This document shows positions 40,401 through 55,400 of a stretch of 64,000 nt of DNA, piece after piece. Made by a program: the position numbers and the translations under genes. The stretch lies in contig JACDQD010000104.1 of NCBI GenBank assembly GCA_019843655.1, positions 6,944,001 to 7,008,000 on the forward strand. Reading direction: 5' to 3'. This DNA comes from Lethocerus indicus (lineage: Eukaryota; Arthropoda; Insecta; Hemiptera; Belostomatidae). The notes beneath the pieces were generated by a model. The model was not told where the DNA came from. It saw only the letters and a list, made by a program, of their open reading frames with translations, and searched no databases. Numbering within the stretch: position 1 is the stretch's first letter; each line of letters starts with the position of its first letter.

Positions 40401-43400
40401 GAATATAACATGCTAGTGCCTTTTTGTATACCTAGCAGAATGTATTTTCACGCCACTATTTCAGAAAAATTCAATCAGAAATTGTTTATTCGTACGACGA
40501 CAGTCGAGCCCGAAAAGTTGACGGAAAACAAGGCGTTGATACTACACCCGCATTGCACGTCTGTTATGCCGGCAGTATTGGGAATACATTTCAGGCTTCC
40601 GTTTTGACTTTCAACATTGTGTAAACTTAGAAGTAGATACAATAATTACCTTATACATATTTTTGTAATAGCTTATAAATATTTAAATATTTAATTGATG
40701 AAAAGTAAATTAACGCAATCAATTCGCTTCTTCCACCCGGGGCATTGCACCGACTTCTGTTGGGTGCGACGGCCTTATACGAGGATCGCGTTATCGGAAA
40801 CTTGTTCTTAATGAACAGACCGCCGGACCAGGAATTTTCCGCACTGTTCCCGAATTATTTGATACTCCACTCGCAATCAATTCCAATCTTCATTCGGACA
40901 GTCGAATAATCGAGCCGCCGACGTGGATCGATATTGAATTGCAAATTTATAATTACAAGTGGGTATCCGATGAAATGACTACGGAACATTCATATAAGCG
41001 TAAAAAGATAATTCATCCTCACAGGAGCAGTATAATAAATATAGTATGCAATAATAAATTGACATTAATGTAAGACAAATAATGTGGAATTATGTTCCAC
41101 CATTACCACAAATGAAATATATATCGAATACCTTCTATTTCGAATTAAATAAATAATATCGACGATGCGCCCCAAATAGTGAGTCAAGAATACAAACAAC
41201 TGATATAGGCGTGTTAAATACTGTCAAATTCAATATTTATTATATTTAATTTATTAAATTTAATTTTTTGGGTGGTAATTAAATTAAATTTGTCTTAATT
41301 ACTTTTGAGCCTCTCTCGGGTTGTACAAAGGAGGGATGGTTGAAATACATAAATAAAAATCCAGTTACGATTACTGATTCATTAAATTTGACCATAACGT
41401 GGGTTTACGAATGTAATACTATAAAAAATGTCATTCGTTTTCCTCCTGGAATTTGCAATTAAAGCAGTTATTCATACACGAATAATGTGTGTTCCGCACG
41501 GGCCGTACGAGGGTAGAATGGTCCGACCTTTCCTCCTTCCGGGTGCTACAAATATTGTAGATATCTACAGGGCCGTATCTACAGTCCGCCCAAGGCTGAC
41601 TATCCCGATTGCGCTTACTGTACTCAGTTTCTCCGTTTAGTCCGTGTTCGGAAATGGATTAAATCCGGGCCTCGGTCCCGTGGCTCTGAGCCGGCGTAGT
41701 ATCAGCGAACTTTGCCACTGTATACGTAGAAGTGGATTATGGTTCGCACCCTCCCCCATCCCAACCCACCACGGGCACCCATCACCCCGCACGCGAGCTA
41801 ACTGCCCCCCGTCGTGGCGTGACACACGTGTCGCCGATAAAGAGGGAAATAAATAAGGGAAAAAATAGTATGTAAGGGATGGTCGGTTGAGTGAGGGGCG
41901 GGGGCGCCTCGTGTGGCTCCCGGCTATTGATTTATCGCCCGCGGGGGAGGGGCGGTTTTTAGCCGGCACCTCCACCACCCCTACCACCCACCTTGGGCCC
42001 TTCTTTCAACCCCGAAACCGCCAATTTTGAAAATTTCAAAATTTACGAAACGCAGACTTCACTCCGAATGTAAACTGCTCGCGACGAAAAGGCCGAGGGA
42101 AGGGCGAATGGATGTTGGATTTTCGAACTCCAACGGGGTAAGAATTAATTAGCTGTAGTATGTTACGTATTTTAAGTAATCTACATGAATATGAGTAATC
42201 TACAATACTCGTGCGTATTAACGTAGAAGGCCTTACTATTCAGAATATGTCTTATACTGTTCACGTATATTGTAACACAATGTAATAAATTTATAAAATA
42301 TATAAGGCTGTGGTCAATTACGAGCAACAGATTGGAGTTTCAAAACTTTTATTCATTTGGTATCTATTAATGTTTATATATTTTTTCGTTATATCCACGT
42401 TGCCATATGACTATTTTTGCATTTTATTACCTAAACATAGCGTGCATCACATTAGCAATTTTTTTTAGTGCGATCGATTTTATAGAGAAACCAGGCATTA
42501 CACCCAACTTATATTTAAGTATATAAGCCACTGTGGCGTTTTGAGTAACTTATCTTAAATAATAGTTACTTTAATTAATCTTTAGTTTTCTTTAAAATAT
42601 AAAAAAAGCATGGTACTATTGTATCTACAAGAATAGCGCAGTAAAGCGACGGACAAATATTTGTTTTAATATTTGATCAGAAGTAGGTCCACTATTTCGG
42701 CGATAAAGTATCGAACGGGGAGTGAACGAAAAGTGATTACATACGGCAACAGCTGTTTCAATATTGACAGTTTTAATATTAACACGCTCAATAATTCAAG
42801 ATAAGTGGGGTTACTGATTTGGGACCTGTGGAATGGCAGTTGAAACGGAGGCCGCCAGAGTTCCCCGCCTCTGAGTCAAGGTGGCGCTATCTAGTAGTCA
42901 CTCGCCCAACTACTCGCTGAATTACACCGTTTTTTTTAGTTTCCACATCCGGATTACTGCAATTTTATAAAGGGTTTAGAACATTCTCTATGAAATTCAA
43001 CAAGCCTCAAGCTCCATTGCTAAGCAACACAATGTTAAACATAAATGATTAATTCCCTTAGCAAAATTTTGAAACAGTTTTCTTGTTGGAAATTTTATTA
43101 GCTTTTTTGGTATTGGTCAGAACTGGTTTTTCGACCAGCGAATAGGGTAGACTTATGACAATTATGTAATATTTCATTCAAAACTGCTGAGGAATCTGCG
43201 TGAGTTATATTCAGCACAAATTTGTCGGCTTTAAAATTATTTATTTAAAATGTGTTCGCCAATGTTCCCAATGATTAATTGCGAGATTTGTTCTAGAAAT
43301 TATTCCTTCAATTATAATTTTGACATTTTAATTTGTTTTGCCGACAGGGTTTTTGCGTTTTTCAGTACTGCAATAAAATAAACCGAATAAGTGAACGTAA

Positions 43401-46400
43401 GAAGCATTAGACCGAATGCTAATCAAATTAAAGTCGAACCTTTTCGTCTATCAAATTAAACACACTGACCCAGTTCTAGTTAAAAAACAGCTATCGGGCT
43501 AAATTAAACCTTCCGCCGAAGCAATTAAACTCCTTTCCAGGTTAACGTTAACCACATTCAAGTAACTTTAGTGCTGGAATAAAAATGCGCAATCTAAATT
43601 AAAAATGTCTGTTATATTCTAATGAAATCGAAGGTGTCCCATGTATGGGTCGAATGATAACGGTATTTAAATGTGTAGTAGTTTTAACAAGAAAAATAAG
43701 CTGAATACTGCTAGGGAATATAAATGCTTCTTAGAGCGTACAGACTACTTTTAATCAACTATATGTATGGTACCATTATAATAAAAACAATGTGAGAAAC
43801 CTTATATCGTGTGAAAGTACTAGCTTTATCAAGAGAAACAAGCGACACAAAAATAATAATCCACAGTTGTACATGATTGTATACAAACTTGTCGGTTTAT
43901 TCTACAAGCAGACAACACCCGAGGGGCCTCCAGAAGGAAAGGGCAAAACCCCTTCCAATAGAGCCCAAACACTGGAAAAGTCAGTTACATATTTATGTGT
44001 AATTATTCACTGATTAAGCCCTATTTCAAGGTCTTTTATAATCGTTAATTTATATAATAAGAGTATATAAATGAAATATATATTGTGTATATATATAATA
44101 CTTATGCCAACTATGAGTTAGACTATAATTGGCGAGAGGTTCGAAAGTGGAATAAATAACGAAACTCTTGTAGTTGTTAGCAAGTTTGTCTGGTCGAGTA
44201 ACACGAGAAGGGGTCCAAAATTTCGAATTAGCTCAAAGCGCTGATTAGCCCGTTGAGTTATTCGCACTTGCAAACTGTTCGTGCACATTCGTTATTGAAT
44301 AAGTTCGAGCCCGTTCGACAACTGAAATATTATTGTAATCCCGCGGGGCGAATTTCCACTCCGGTTTCCGCTTCCGGCCATCGCCTCCAGCAGTGGTTCC
44401 CGTAAATTTTCGATTCCCAACACTGAATGAATTTATTTCCCGCTGAAAGAATCCAGGTAAAGATGCCAAAATCTATGGAGTACGCCGCGAATAATTTTTT
44501 AAAAAATTAAAGATTTAAAAGTAAGTAAAGAAAACAGGAATTATTTACGATCACAAAAGTGTAATTGAAGAAATTGAACTAATTGTAATCAGTGGGATGG
44601 ATGAGCCTGTTGATCAGATTTTCTCGAATATTGGAATCAAACTGGAAACTGGATGAGGGCGAGTCCCTCATTTCCTTCTCTAAATTGACCTTCGCAAGAT
44701 AATTAGTTTTTATCTCCTCGAACCCAATTCCGGACAAATAAAGAAGCTTTAAATTGAATTAAACTCGGAGAGAGTATTCATCTTTTAATGATATCCAAAA
44801 TTCATTCTCATGAATCTAGTTGTCAACGTATTTTCGTGATGAGATTCTCGTCGTCCGAGGATAATAAATGTGGCTCAAGCTCCAGATGTGGCATTAAATG
44901 GAAATTACGAAGTGGAAATTACAGGTTTACAGGAAGTCGGCTGGATGTCGCGATATTTCTTGTGTCCCCCTGAGAGAGTACGCTCCGGGAACTACAGGCC
45001 TTTCGTATTCAGTTGGTACTCCTGCGAAGTACATAAATATGTCATCTGATGATCAACAATCATTTATCGACACCTTTCGCGTATGTTTTGGGGAAAACAA
45101 TATTTTAAGTTCAATTATTTCCAGAAACATTTATTCCGTGGTCAACCGGGCGCTGATACTACGCCCGCAATGCATACCTGTTATGAGTACAGTATTGAAA
45201 TCTTTTCGGACCACTGAAAGTTTGCAACAGTAATTTTGATAAGCATTAAACCTGATAAAAATTAAATAATAACAAGCTATTAAATAATAAACTAAGCTTA
45301 AAATATTATCTTTATGCTTGTAGAGTTTTCAGAAATGTAACACTATTATTGAAATTAAATTATTTCCCATTTGTATTGTGTGAGTTTGAGATAAAATTTA
45401 ATTAATTAGAAAAGGGTTTAGTTCATTTATAAATAAAAATAAATGCGGTGAATGAAGCACAAATTATATGGCTAAAAGACTTTACTATATTTCAGGAAAA
45501 ATATGCTAAATTTATTCAAGCATCGGTTTATCTTTTAAGCTGTGTATTATAATATGAATGTATTATACTATGATAATGTAAAAAAAATTAATATAAATAA
45601 ATTGTTCTTTGTTATCATTATGATGCTAATTATGATTTTTATCGTGATTTCATTGTGTTCAGTTCATGATAAATGACAATTATCCTATTATATAATGAAT
45701 CCACGGTAGAAAGTGATCCTTCTTTCGTTTTTACGATAAAGAGTCAAGAGATAGGGTTTAACAATTAAACTAGAATTTGAGTACGGTTTTACCGACCGAT
45801 CGCAATAGTTGAACGATCGGCCGACAGGTTGCGCCTCGAGCAGGCCACGTCGGCAATTATCCAATCGATTAAAAATGGCGATGTTCTTCTCTAATAGGCC
45901 GGAGAAACTGAATGGTCGATTGATTGTTGTTTACACGGCGTTAGTGGGCCGCCTCATGTTTGTACTTCTCGGCGGGTGGCCATGTCCCTTTTATCCGGCT
46001 ACAATTCAGTCTACCAGAACCACCCCATTGAACATTTTCTCATTTTTCTCTGCTGGCAATATTCCCTTACAATAAAGTAAAGTGGCCAGGATTAAGATAA
46101 AAAAGGGTATTTTGCACTTGTAGGAAAATATATTAAAAATAAGATATCATTTGTAATGCTCTTAGCGCTCAGTTGATTCCATGTTTTATGGGAAGAAAAA
46201 TCTTTTACTACTGTTCAGAAATAATCTATGGATGATACTGTAAAACTAAGAATATTTCTGTTTAACTTATATACAAATATATTTTATATTATGTATGAAT
46301 ATAAAATAGTATTTATTCTTCTATCTGTTTATTAAAGTTTGATTTAACTTAGAGACAAAACAGCTCTGAATGTATAGCCAGAAATATAAAGCTGTGGTTT

Positions 46401-49400
46401 AGTGTTAAATATAGCTATAAATAGATGTAATTTGTTCTCTCTTGTTTTGGTTTTATAACTTTGGTTCTCCAACAAATAATTATCTATTTCCACAATTGGG
46501 GAATAAAAGCACATCCTAATTTTAATACCAATCAACAACTTGTTAATGGTGTGAATATGTGAACTGATTTCCCATGTGTCTATTCATTTGAAATACAATA
46601 TAGGTTTCCAAATTTGTATTGCCATTTTAATTACATTGATTTTACTGTATAATCAATTTAATTAGAACTTTGCACACACTTTTTATTTTAATTGTACTAA
46701 CGGTTTATTTATATGACTAGTGTGAGAGGGAGGTTTTAGTGATATTAAAGATTTGAATTCCTTAAATATTGAAAAATGTGATATTTATTCATAACAAGTA
46801 TTTTGTATGATATTAAATATTGTTGACCTTTTAACCATGATGTTTATTAAATAGTTTATGATCACAGAATTGTCTTATTTGGGACTATATCTAGAAATTG
46901 TAAACATCAAAATTTTAAACACTTGAAATATTATTAAATGTAAAATGGGTTTCAAGTACTAAAAATGATTCTTGGTGTGATTGTGAATTGCTTGATGAAT
47001 TTTTAGTACCAATTTTCATTTAAGGAAGTTAAAATACTTTAATATATTCAATTTAATGACCATTTTATATTAAATTATTTCTTTTGGATAATCAGATTTG
47101 AATTTCATTCTAAAAAATACTGAAGGAAAATAGGGAACAGGTGAAAACCTGCTCTGTTCATTCCTCTTTCTTCTGAATTGTTATTAAGATTTACAAGGTG
47201 AGTATTATTACACTTATCATTATTGTATTAAACTATAAACAAAACATACCCATACCAGTCAAGTTTTATACAATAATATAAAGTATTTTGAATATTTAAA
47301 TTTACATCCTGTACATTATTGAATATAAATATTTTTTGCATTCCATATATTACATACAATTACAAATACAGAGTACAGAATTGCTTGAAATAAGTACTGT
47401 TCTTTATTATTATGGTTTTTTGGTATCTGCAGCAAATTCTAAATTTGAAAAAAATTTGTAATACTTTAAGTTTGAATTGATATTAGCATATCTTTCTTTC
47501 CAATATTTTATAAAAGAAAATAGGAATAGTTGGTATTGTTCAGGTTACAATAGTTTTAATAATTATTATAATACTTTTGAATTTACACTTCATTAAATCA
47601 GTAACATGTAGTGTGATATTATTCTATTCATTTTTATTAAAAAGTTTACTTTTATATTGTCTGTGGTTAATATTTATTATTTACTTGTAAGTAAATTTTT
47701 TTATGCAATTATTTGATTTAAAATGTGATTTTCGGTTAGAATTTGAATGTATTGTGTATATTTGAATGTGTGTGAGATTATAAACTGGAAATTACTGAAT
47801 TAGACTCAGTAAAAGAAAAAACTTCTTCAGAACTTCAATAAAGGAAATTTTAAATACATTAACACAATTATTTTATATAATTATCAATATATAGTTTATT
47901 GTAATGGCTATATACCATATAATTATATATAATCCATAACTTATTGCTTACAGTATTAATTATACTGTGGTAGTCCTTGATTCTATGTTCTTATTTATTA
48001 ATTCTTTGCATAATATATGTTTTTTCTTAAATATTAACACTGTGGCCTAATACTTAACAATTGTATCTAACACTGGCATATATAATCTATAGATATTTCA
48101 GTTGAACATCTACAGCTGAGTCAATAGGAACTGTATCTAGAAGGAAGCTGAAATATATTTCACAATCTATTATTTGGGATGTTACACAGCGTTAAAATAC
48201 CTCTGTGGTCCGACTGAGGACTTAAAAAGTTAGCGGAAGTGTGGTAAGTGGAAAAGTTGAAGTCCTAGTGTGGGCGAGTAGAGAGCCATTTGAGGTGGCT
48301 ACTTTATATCGCGCTTTCGGCCTTATGATTTAGAGTTATTGTTCTCGAAAGTTGGTCGCATCCCCCCACAACATACAACTTCCCACGTCACCACTTCCCC
48401 TACCAACGGCCACCAGCGAACAGAGAAAATAAGAAACGCTAGTTTAGAATACCTGTTTTGTCCTCTGCGAGGGGTTGGAATACAGTAGATTACGTGTGCG
48501 TTTGTCTTCAAACGCCTCCCCCCCCCCTTTCGACCGACAATCTGACATAGACTTAGGCCGATTAACAAGACACGTATATAGACACACGACAAACAGACAA
48601 CCACCACAGTACAAGTGACAGTGACAGTGCAGTGAGGATGCCCAAAAAACATCCAAAGTGCCATAAGTGACTAACACCGCTACTGAAGATGGCGAGTAGC
48701 CGAAACCGGTCTAGTAAAAGAACATACCAGCGAGAGGAGACAGAAGCACACGAAATATACGGCAAGAAACGCTAGTTTTGAAAATAAAAACGGAAGAAAG
48801 TTTTTTTAGATACGCCAGATCCGTCATTTTTTTATCCCTCCCCTCGAAATAATCGAGGCCGAGTCCCCTCTACCACCCTCCAACAACCCCCCTCCCGAAC
48901 CACTCTTTCCTTAACGTTTCCCCCACGTTCGCCCCTAATTACCGGGCCGATAAAACTCTCATTTGGGGCGCGGAGATAAAAAAAAAGGGGAAAGAATAAC
49001 CCTCTGGAAGAAGAAGCCCCGCTGAAGATTTCGCAAACCCCCGCACTCCGGCGATGATAACCCAGATGCTCCACCACCCTTAGACCGTTTGAATATTTTT
49101 TCAACTTTTTTTTATTGAAATAAACCGCACGGTTTTGCGAACTTCCCATTATAAATCCTTCCGTTTGAAACACTCCAGTCCATCGATTTCCTGTTTACTT
49201 GGAAATATGTAAACGTTTCTAATTGTATTCATTTTTCAAATTTTATAACTTTAAAATGTTACTGTTTATACTAATTGAAGTAATTTTTGCAGATTAAGGA
49301 GACGAGTACATGTATAACTTTGTAATTAAGCTGACATTACCGGTCTCAATATTTTTATTATTCGAAGTCCAAAATATATAGTTCCAATTTAGGAGGCTGG

Positions 49401-52400
49401 GGGTTATTGACTATTAAATTTTCACCGTGCGGACGCACTGTTTGGGAATATTATCAGCCTAATTGGTTGAAATAACGTCACTCTGCAATAGCAAGGTTGG
49501 AGGGTTGTTTAAACTTTACATTCTGTCGGAACGTCGGGTATTTTCTCTCTATTTGCAGAGCCATTTGGTAAACAGTGAACACCGGTCAGCGGAAACTGAA
49601 ACATTTCCGAGGCCGCCCCTTTTAAAACCGACCTATTTTCTCGGCAAACAGAAGGCAAAAACCGGTTTGTAAAAAAATACTGAAACAGAACTTCACATGC
49701 TGAGTTATTCTCGGCGGTCTGTACTCTGTGTCCAGATTGAAATATATTCGTTCGGGAATAAAAGTTGGTTTTTCCGCAGTTTTTCAACGATTTTAATTAG
49801 TCTGTGCCAGTACATTGACGCTGGCGCTTGCCCAACTGCAGAGTGAAGGCGGCGTATCCGATACTGCCCGCATGACGGGATTGCATTGCGGGCGTAGTAT
49901 CAGCGCCGCGTTAGTCGGAAACAAATATTTCCTATCCGGACGCGTGGGATAATTGAAAAATTCGGCCCAAGAGTGGTATGTTTCATTCTGGCAAACAAAT
50001 GGATGTTTGGGGGTTGGCAATATTGTGTGCCCTCCTCCTCCAAGACCCCCCCTCCACCCACAGTAATGACAGAAACTGTATTGGTTTAGGCCCAAGGCCA
50101 AGGTCAGCGCAATTACTCCCTTTCCGCGGCCGGCGGATTAATTCAGAACCCGGCCAACAGTTCCAGTTTTGTTCGTATAATCGTGAAATTGCTCGAGCCA
50201 ATTGCGGTCCGATTTTCACAGTCCAAGATATTCCAATTGAGCGGAAGTTGGGGAAGTTGGTACCCGGAACGTCCGGTTGATTTGAGATTATTAACGCTCG
50301 AACGAATTCCACTCTAAATACCACTATTTCATACTTGATATTAAATTTCGTCATAATTTTGTAGAACATTATAGATTTATCCGACAAAAATACCGAAAAA
50401 ATTCTACCAGTAACGGTATAAAGCAGGAAATGGGACGGTGGGAGAAATAAGGTGACAAAGTCTCAAAAAAACGAAACAAAATGTCTTATTAGAAAAGATG
50501 GGGCGAACGCACCCATAAATACGGGATGTTTATACGGTACTCGGCTTACATATGCCAACGGTAATGGGATAGGGTACTCTCTGTATACACTTTGTGGCTG
50601 CTCCTTTTCCCGATTGCACAACAAGGAGTACATCGCTGGGATGTATATGCATATATTACCAAACGTATATACTCAGGTTAAAACGTGAAATATGGTACGT
50701 TCAGAAAGTAATCACCGATTTCAATTTTCACTCACTTTAACCAGGTTTTTCCAATATTGGAGCATTTTTTTTTTTACTTTCATACCCACTCCAATATGCA
50801 TTATCCAATTGAGATTCGACAGCTGGCAAGTGTGGGGGCGGGCGGGGGTAAATCTGGCATAACTGGTATAAACGCTTCAAGATAAATTTATTCGAATTAC
50901 AATAGTGGGCCGCTTAATGTTTTGAGTGTCTGACTTTGATGACTCGGTAGTTTCTTTTTTCAATTTGTATTTATAGCTTCAATATGGGTAATAGCCGTTC
51001 GTAACTAACTAATTACACCGCTTATCGCCATTGTAATTACTGGAACTATTAGCGCTGGAGGCTTCGTGACGGAAATTGCGTTATGGGGGCTGGTATTAGA
51101 GTGTGGTATTATACTTGCGTGGTATGGACTTACTTTGTGCGTTGTTATCGAGTATCCCTGTTGGTAGAATCCCGACTGGGTCTTCTTGCCCTTGACGTGC
51201 CAGCCCCTGGGCGGACTTGGCCACCTCTCCACGTCGCCCCACTCCTTGCTGTACCTGAATTTAACATAGTATTAAATTATTATTATGGGACTATAACGTA
51301 GTCAGTATCGTACGTTTATGACAACAATAGAGCCAACAGATCATAGCTTGCTGATCTAGTTTCATTTGCGTAGAAATTTAGCATAAAGAAAAACCTTGGG
51401 GAAATGTATTAATTTGTTGTAATCTGGAATAATTTAGATCGTTTTTACCATCTCGCTATCCGAGTTATAGATGAGGTTCTGCGCCCACACAGCTCTGGAA
51501 AAAGTGGCCGTATCCATCTTACAATTAAATTATAATTAAATCATTATTTATCGATCCAAATATTAAGTGAATTTCATTCAACGTGGCGAATATTTGAAAA
51601 TGCCGATTAAATTGGTGTATAAAACAATTATTATTGCAGTGTTAAATAATTATTTACACCGACAAAATAAAGTTATGATGTAATTTGACGTAGGAAAAAC
51701 CGGAGTATAACAACGTGAAGCAGTTAAAATTACTTCGGTGCCATTTTGCAGAATCCTATCACTTCTGTTCTCCCCAATTAGCGAAAAGGTAAAACAGAAG
51801 CGGGAAAATATAAAAAAGGTAATTCGCCAACTCTGTGCTTTTTGCGATTATAGTGAAACAAGGCGGGCAGTGCCGCCACTACAATATACTGAAAATAACC
51901 TCCCCCTCCCCGTCAGACTTCGTTCTTTATTTGGCGGGGATATTTCGACGCGGACCGTACATCAAAAGTGCGACGTGCAGTTTTTACTACTATTGGACGT
52001 CGGCCAAGATGAGAATCAAAAGTGGCAAATTAAGATCTTATCCCTCCTGAGACCTTCTATCTCCAGTCGTTTGGTCTTATGATGGCCGTGGGCTATTCCG
52101 GGGTCTGTACTGAGGACGACAGTAACAGTGACAATAAAGTTAAAAGTTGAGACCGCACTCCCACCAGTAATTACTGTAAAGATACCGCTAAAACAAGTAC
52201 CGAGGTGTTAACAGTACGCATCTGTCTTCAGGCAATAGGGGAAAGTAAAAATCCAAAGAGAAATGGGATAAATACATAAAATGAGCCATTCGATTATTTT
52301 CATAGGCGAGTCCGGTTCCAACTTCCCGCCATAATACATAATTATAGCATAGATTCACCGCAATGATAATTTCGATGATAATGACTCCGAACTACATTTT

Positions 52401-55400
52401 AAGGCAATAAAATTGGCGAAAATGAAAAAACAGAGTGGCACATTTATGAATGAATAGCCTTAAAATGAAATACAGAAAGGGCCTGGCTGAATTACTGTTT
52501 AGGCGTGTATTTAAAAGAAAATGAATGGAAAATATATCCCTGGGATGTTAACTCTTAAATGTAAATTGTACCGAAGGATCGTTATATGTGTATTCAAGAA
52601 TAATACGAAAATCCGAACGGACATAATAGCCGAATTACAGTTAATTATCTCGTCCAATCTGTTACAACGTCGGTGCAAACTGGCTGTGTACGGATAGATT
52701 TGCGGGCGAAATTGTAACACAGCAGATCGACGGGCGCTGAATCGAACCGGCAGAATCGAATTTGCGGATGGCCACTGTCGGCGTCATTAATAACGGGTTT
52801 TAATTCGTAAAGGGGGCGAGCCGAACGCAACCCCCGTAACGACGTATTAATCCCGGAGCGGCATAATTTACCTCCCTCCTGCACCCACTGAAAAATGGGG
52901 CATCGCTACCATCGGGTATCCTTTTTCATAAAGACAAATCGTTCTCAATTTGTTCCGCTGTCCGCTTCGGACGGGGGCGTTCTCTGAAAAAAAAAATGGT
53001 TTCATGCAACGCTAGTAGTGCGACTATATATATATATATTAAATTTGTCTATCCGTGGTTACAGTTGTACGTCCACATTCTGCTGAGCTTGCCAACATTG
53101 TTGTCTGCCCGGTACTGCTGGAAGAAACATCGTTGAATCGGTCAACAAAGTTGGTTTATTTTTCGACTTGACACGATTTTTTAGTATAGAATAGGGACGG
53201 ACATAAGGATAATTAGACTACCGTAATTTATGATGATTAGAGTGAGATTTAGTGCGGTGGGTGAAACTTTGGTCACAACCAAACGGGCAAAAACAAAACG
53301 ATATTACAACAACAGATTTATTACTTAATTAATTAATATTTTCAAACAAAATTGAGCCGTTTATATTAACAAAACCTGTCCTCCTCAAGTTAAACACATT
53401 TAAAAGCCAATGCCTCGGCTTTGGCCAATCTCAAATATTTGTTCGGTTTACGTTTAAAATATTTGAAAGTAGAATAAAACTAATTTCACATAAAACGCCG
53501 CACTATATCCAGTCCTATTCCGTTTACACGTTGTTTGAGAATGAACAGAGTGGAATTAATAACCGCACACGGACAATGTAACAGTAACAATTTCTCTGAA
53601 GCGAGAATGTAAGTGGAAATAACATGGGAGGGAGCAGTTAGAAAACACGGCTTCCGAGCTGCAATTAAAACGGACAATATCTCAGCAGAGAATCCCGCGT
53701 CCGACTTCCACCCGAGTCTGTGAAATAACCGGAATTACAGTTTAATTTTAAACGTTTCAAGTCCCACTTAGAAATACAGGTAACATCACCTCTGGAACAA
53801 TGGGAACAATTTAAGGCCCTCCGCGAAAATATATGAGGTGCGTACAATTTTTATTGCTTAATTTTCTTTTGATGAGAACGAATTCCACGAAAAACCTTTT
53901 CTACATGAAATTATATTAACGCTTAAAATGTGGTTATACAAGAAGAAAAAGTATTAGGCATAAATGTTGTGGATCTGGGTATTTTATTTCATTTCTTATT
54001 ATCTTGTAATGCATAATGAAATAATAAATACTGCAGGTTCGTTTACAATTCCGAGGAACCCTATTTCAAATTTTCCTTTTTTAAAATAGACCTCTATAAT
54101 TTCCGCAGTATTTGAGTTTGATATTATTTAAATTATTATTATTGTAGACAACGCTATATCACCTTCTATAGATAATCAAACGCTCAAATAAATTAATAGG
54201 TTCTTAACTGATATTAAGAAGAAAAACACCCCCTAGTATTTGTCTTATATTTATATATAGGAAGGAAAGAGGAGAGACGGACCGGATTGTGACATAATAA
54301 TGGTCTGTTTCGTAGTTGAAATCCCCAAGTAGTGTACCTAGAAAGGAGTCGTTTGGTGGAATAGAATAATGTAGTTTTTGCTGAAGAGGAAAAACCTTCC
54401 CCCGATGAAATATGAAACGAGAGTTGGGGGAGGATTTGATTCTTGGGTTGGGGGTTGGGGGTGGCTTAAGGGCGCCAATCCCGGGGGAGATTCCCCCATC
54501 TCTCCGCCACCGTTGCCCTTCAGCACTCAACAATGCATCCGGATTACGATCGGAAAAAGATTTATTTTTCTCCGCGTCCGCAACTGTATATAACTTGGAC
54601 GGATCCTCCAAGAAGATCTTTGGGGTATTCGTCGAAACTTTACTTTCCGAGTTCAACTCCCACCTTGGGCACACGGATAATGGGACAATTAGGTCCTATT
54701 GAATAAGCGGCGGCGCGTTTTGAACGTTTTATTATCACACTGCGAAATCATGATTGATAATAATCTTAATAAAATAAATACAATATGCACTTCAGCTATA
54801 ATTATGGTGTTTCTTCCCTTGTCGAACAATGCCTTCACTTTCAGCTTTAAGTAGCTAGATCGAACAACGAAATTTTAGGATTATCGACTAATCCCGTTGC
54901 AATAGGCAATTATTTATTTTTGGCCAGCCACGTGTGTCCCCCACAACCGGTTTCCGTTCAACGGCAAAACGATTACCACCACCTAACTGTTGAGAGACCG
55001 AGTTCAAATTCACTTCTATGTGCTTGTGTCGAGCGTGGGCTACGACAATGGCTGTGGACAATTGAGAAGTGCAAATAGTCAACGTTCCGGGGCCGTTTCA
55101 ATGGGAGAATGGCATTCTGTCCGACACTGAAATTCGCATAGGACTATTCGTAGGAGAACTTATCCAACTTGCTTATTATAATCCCGAACTTTTGACCGAA
55201 GCCCCGTTATTACACGACGCGGAAATCGTAATGACAAAATCTAATTTGGAAATTGAATTGGGACTTTGTATCGGGCCTACACGGCCGATTGAACACATTG
55301 AAAATCATCTTGATTGGGCTCAGCGATGTCTGCCCAGAACTAATTAACGATTCAATGGACGTCGTATCGTACAATTGCGGAATGGATATCAACCCCCGAT

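Noticed and set aside
55069..55347. 92-codon plus-strand frame
   Set aside because: It looks protein-like in composition, but no family or splice support was found; probably chance in CpG-rich DNA.
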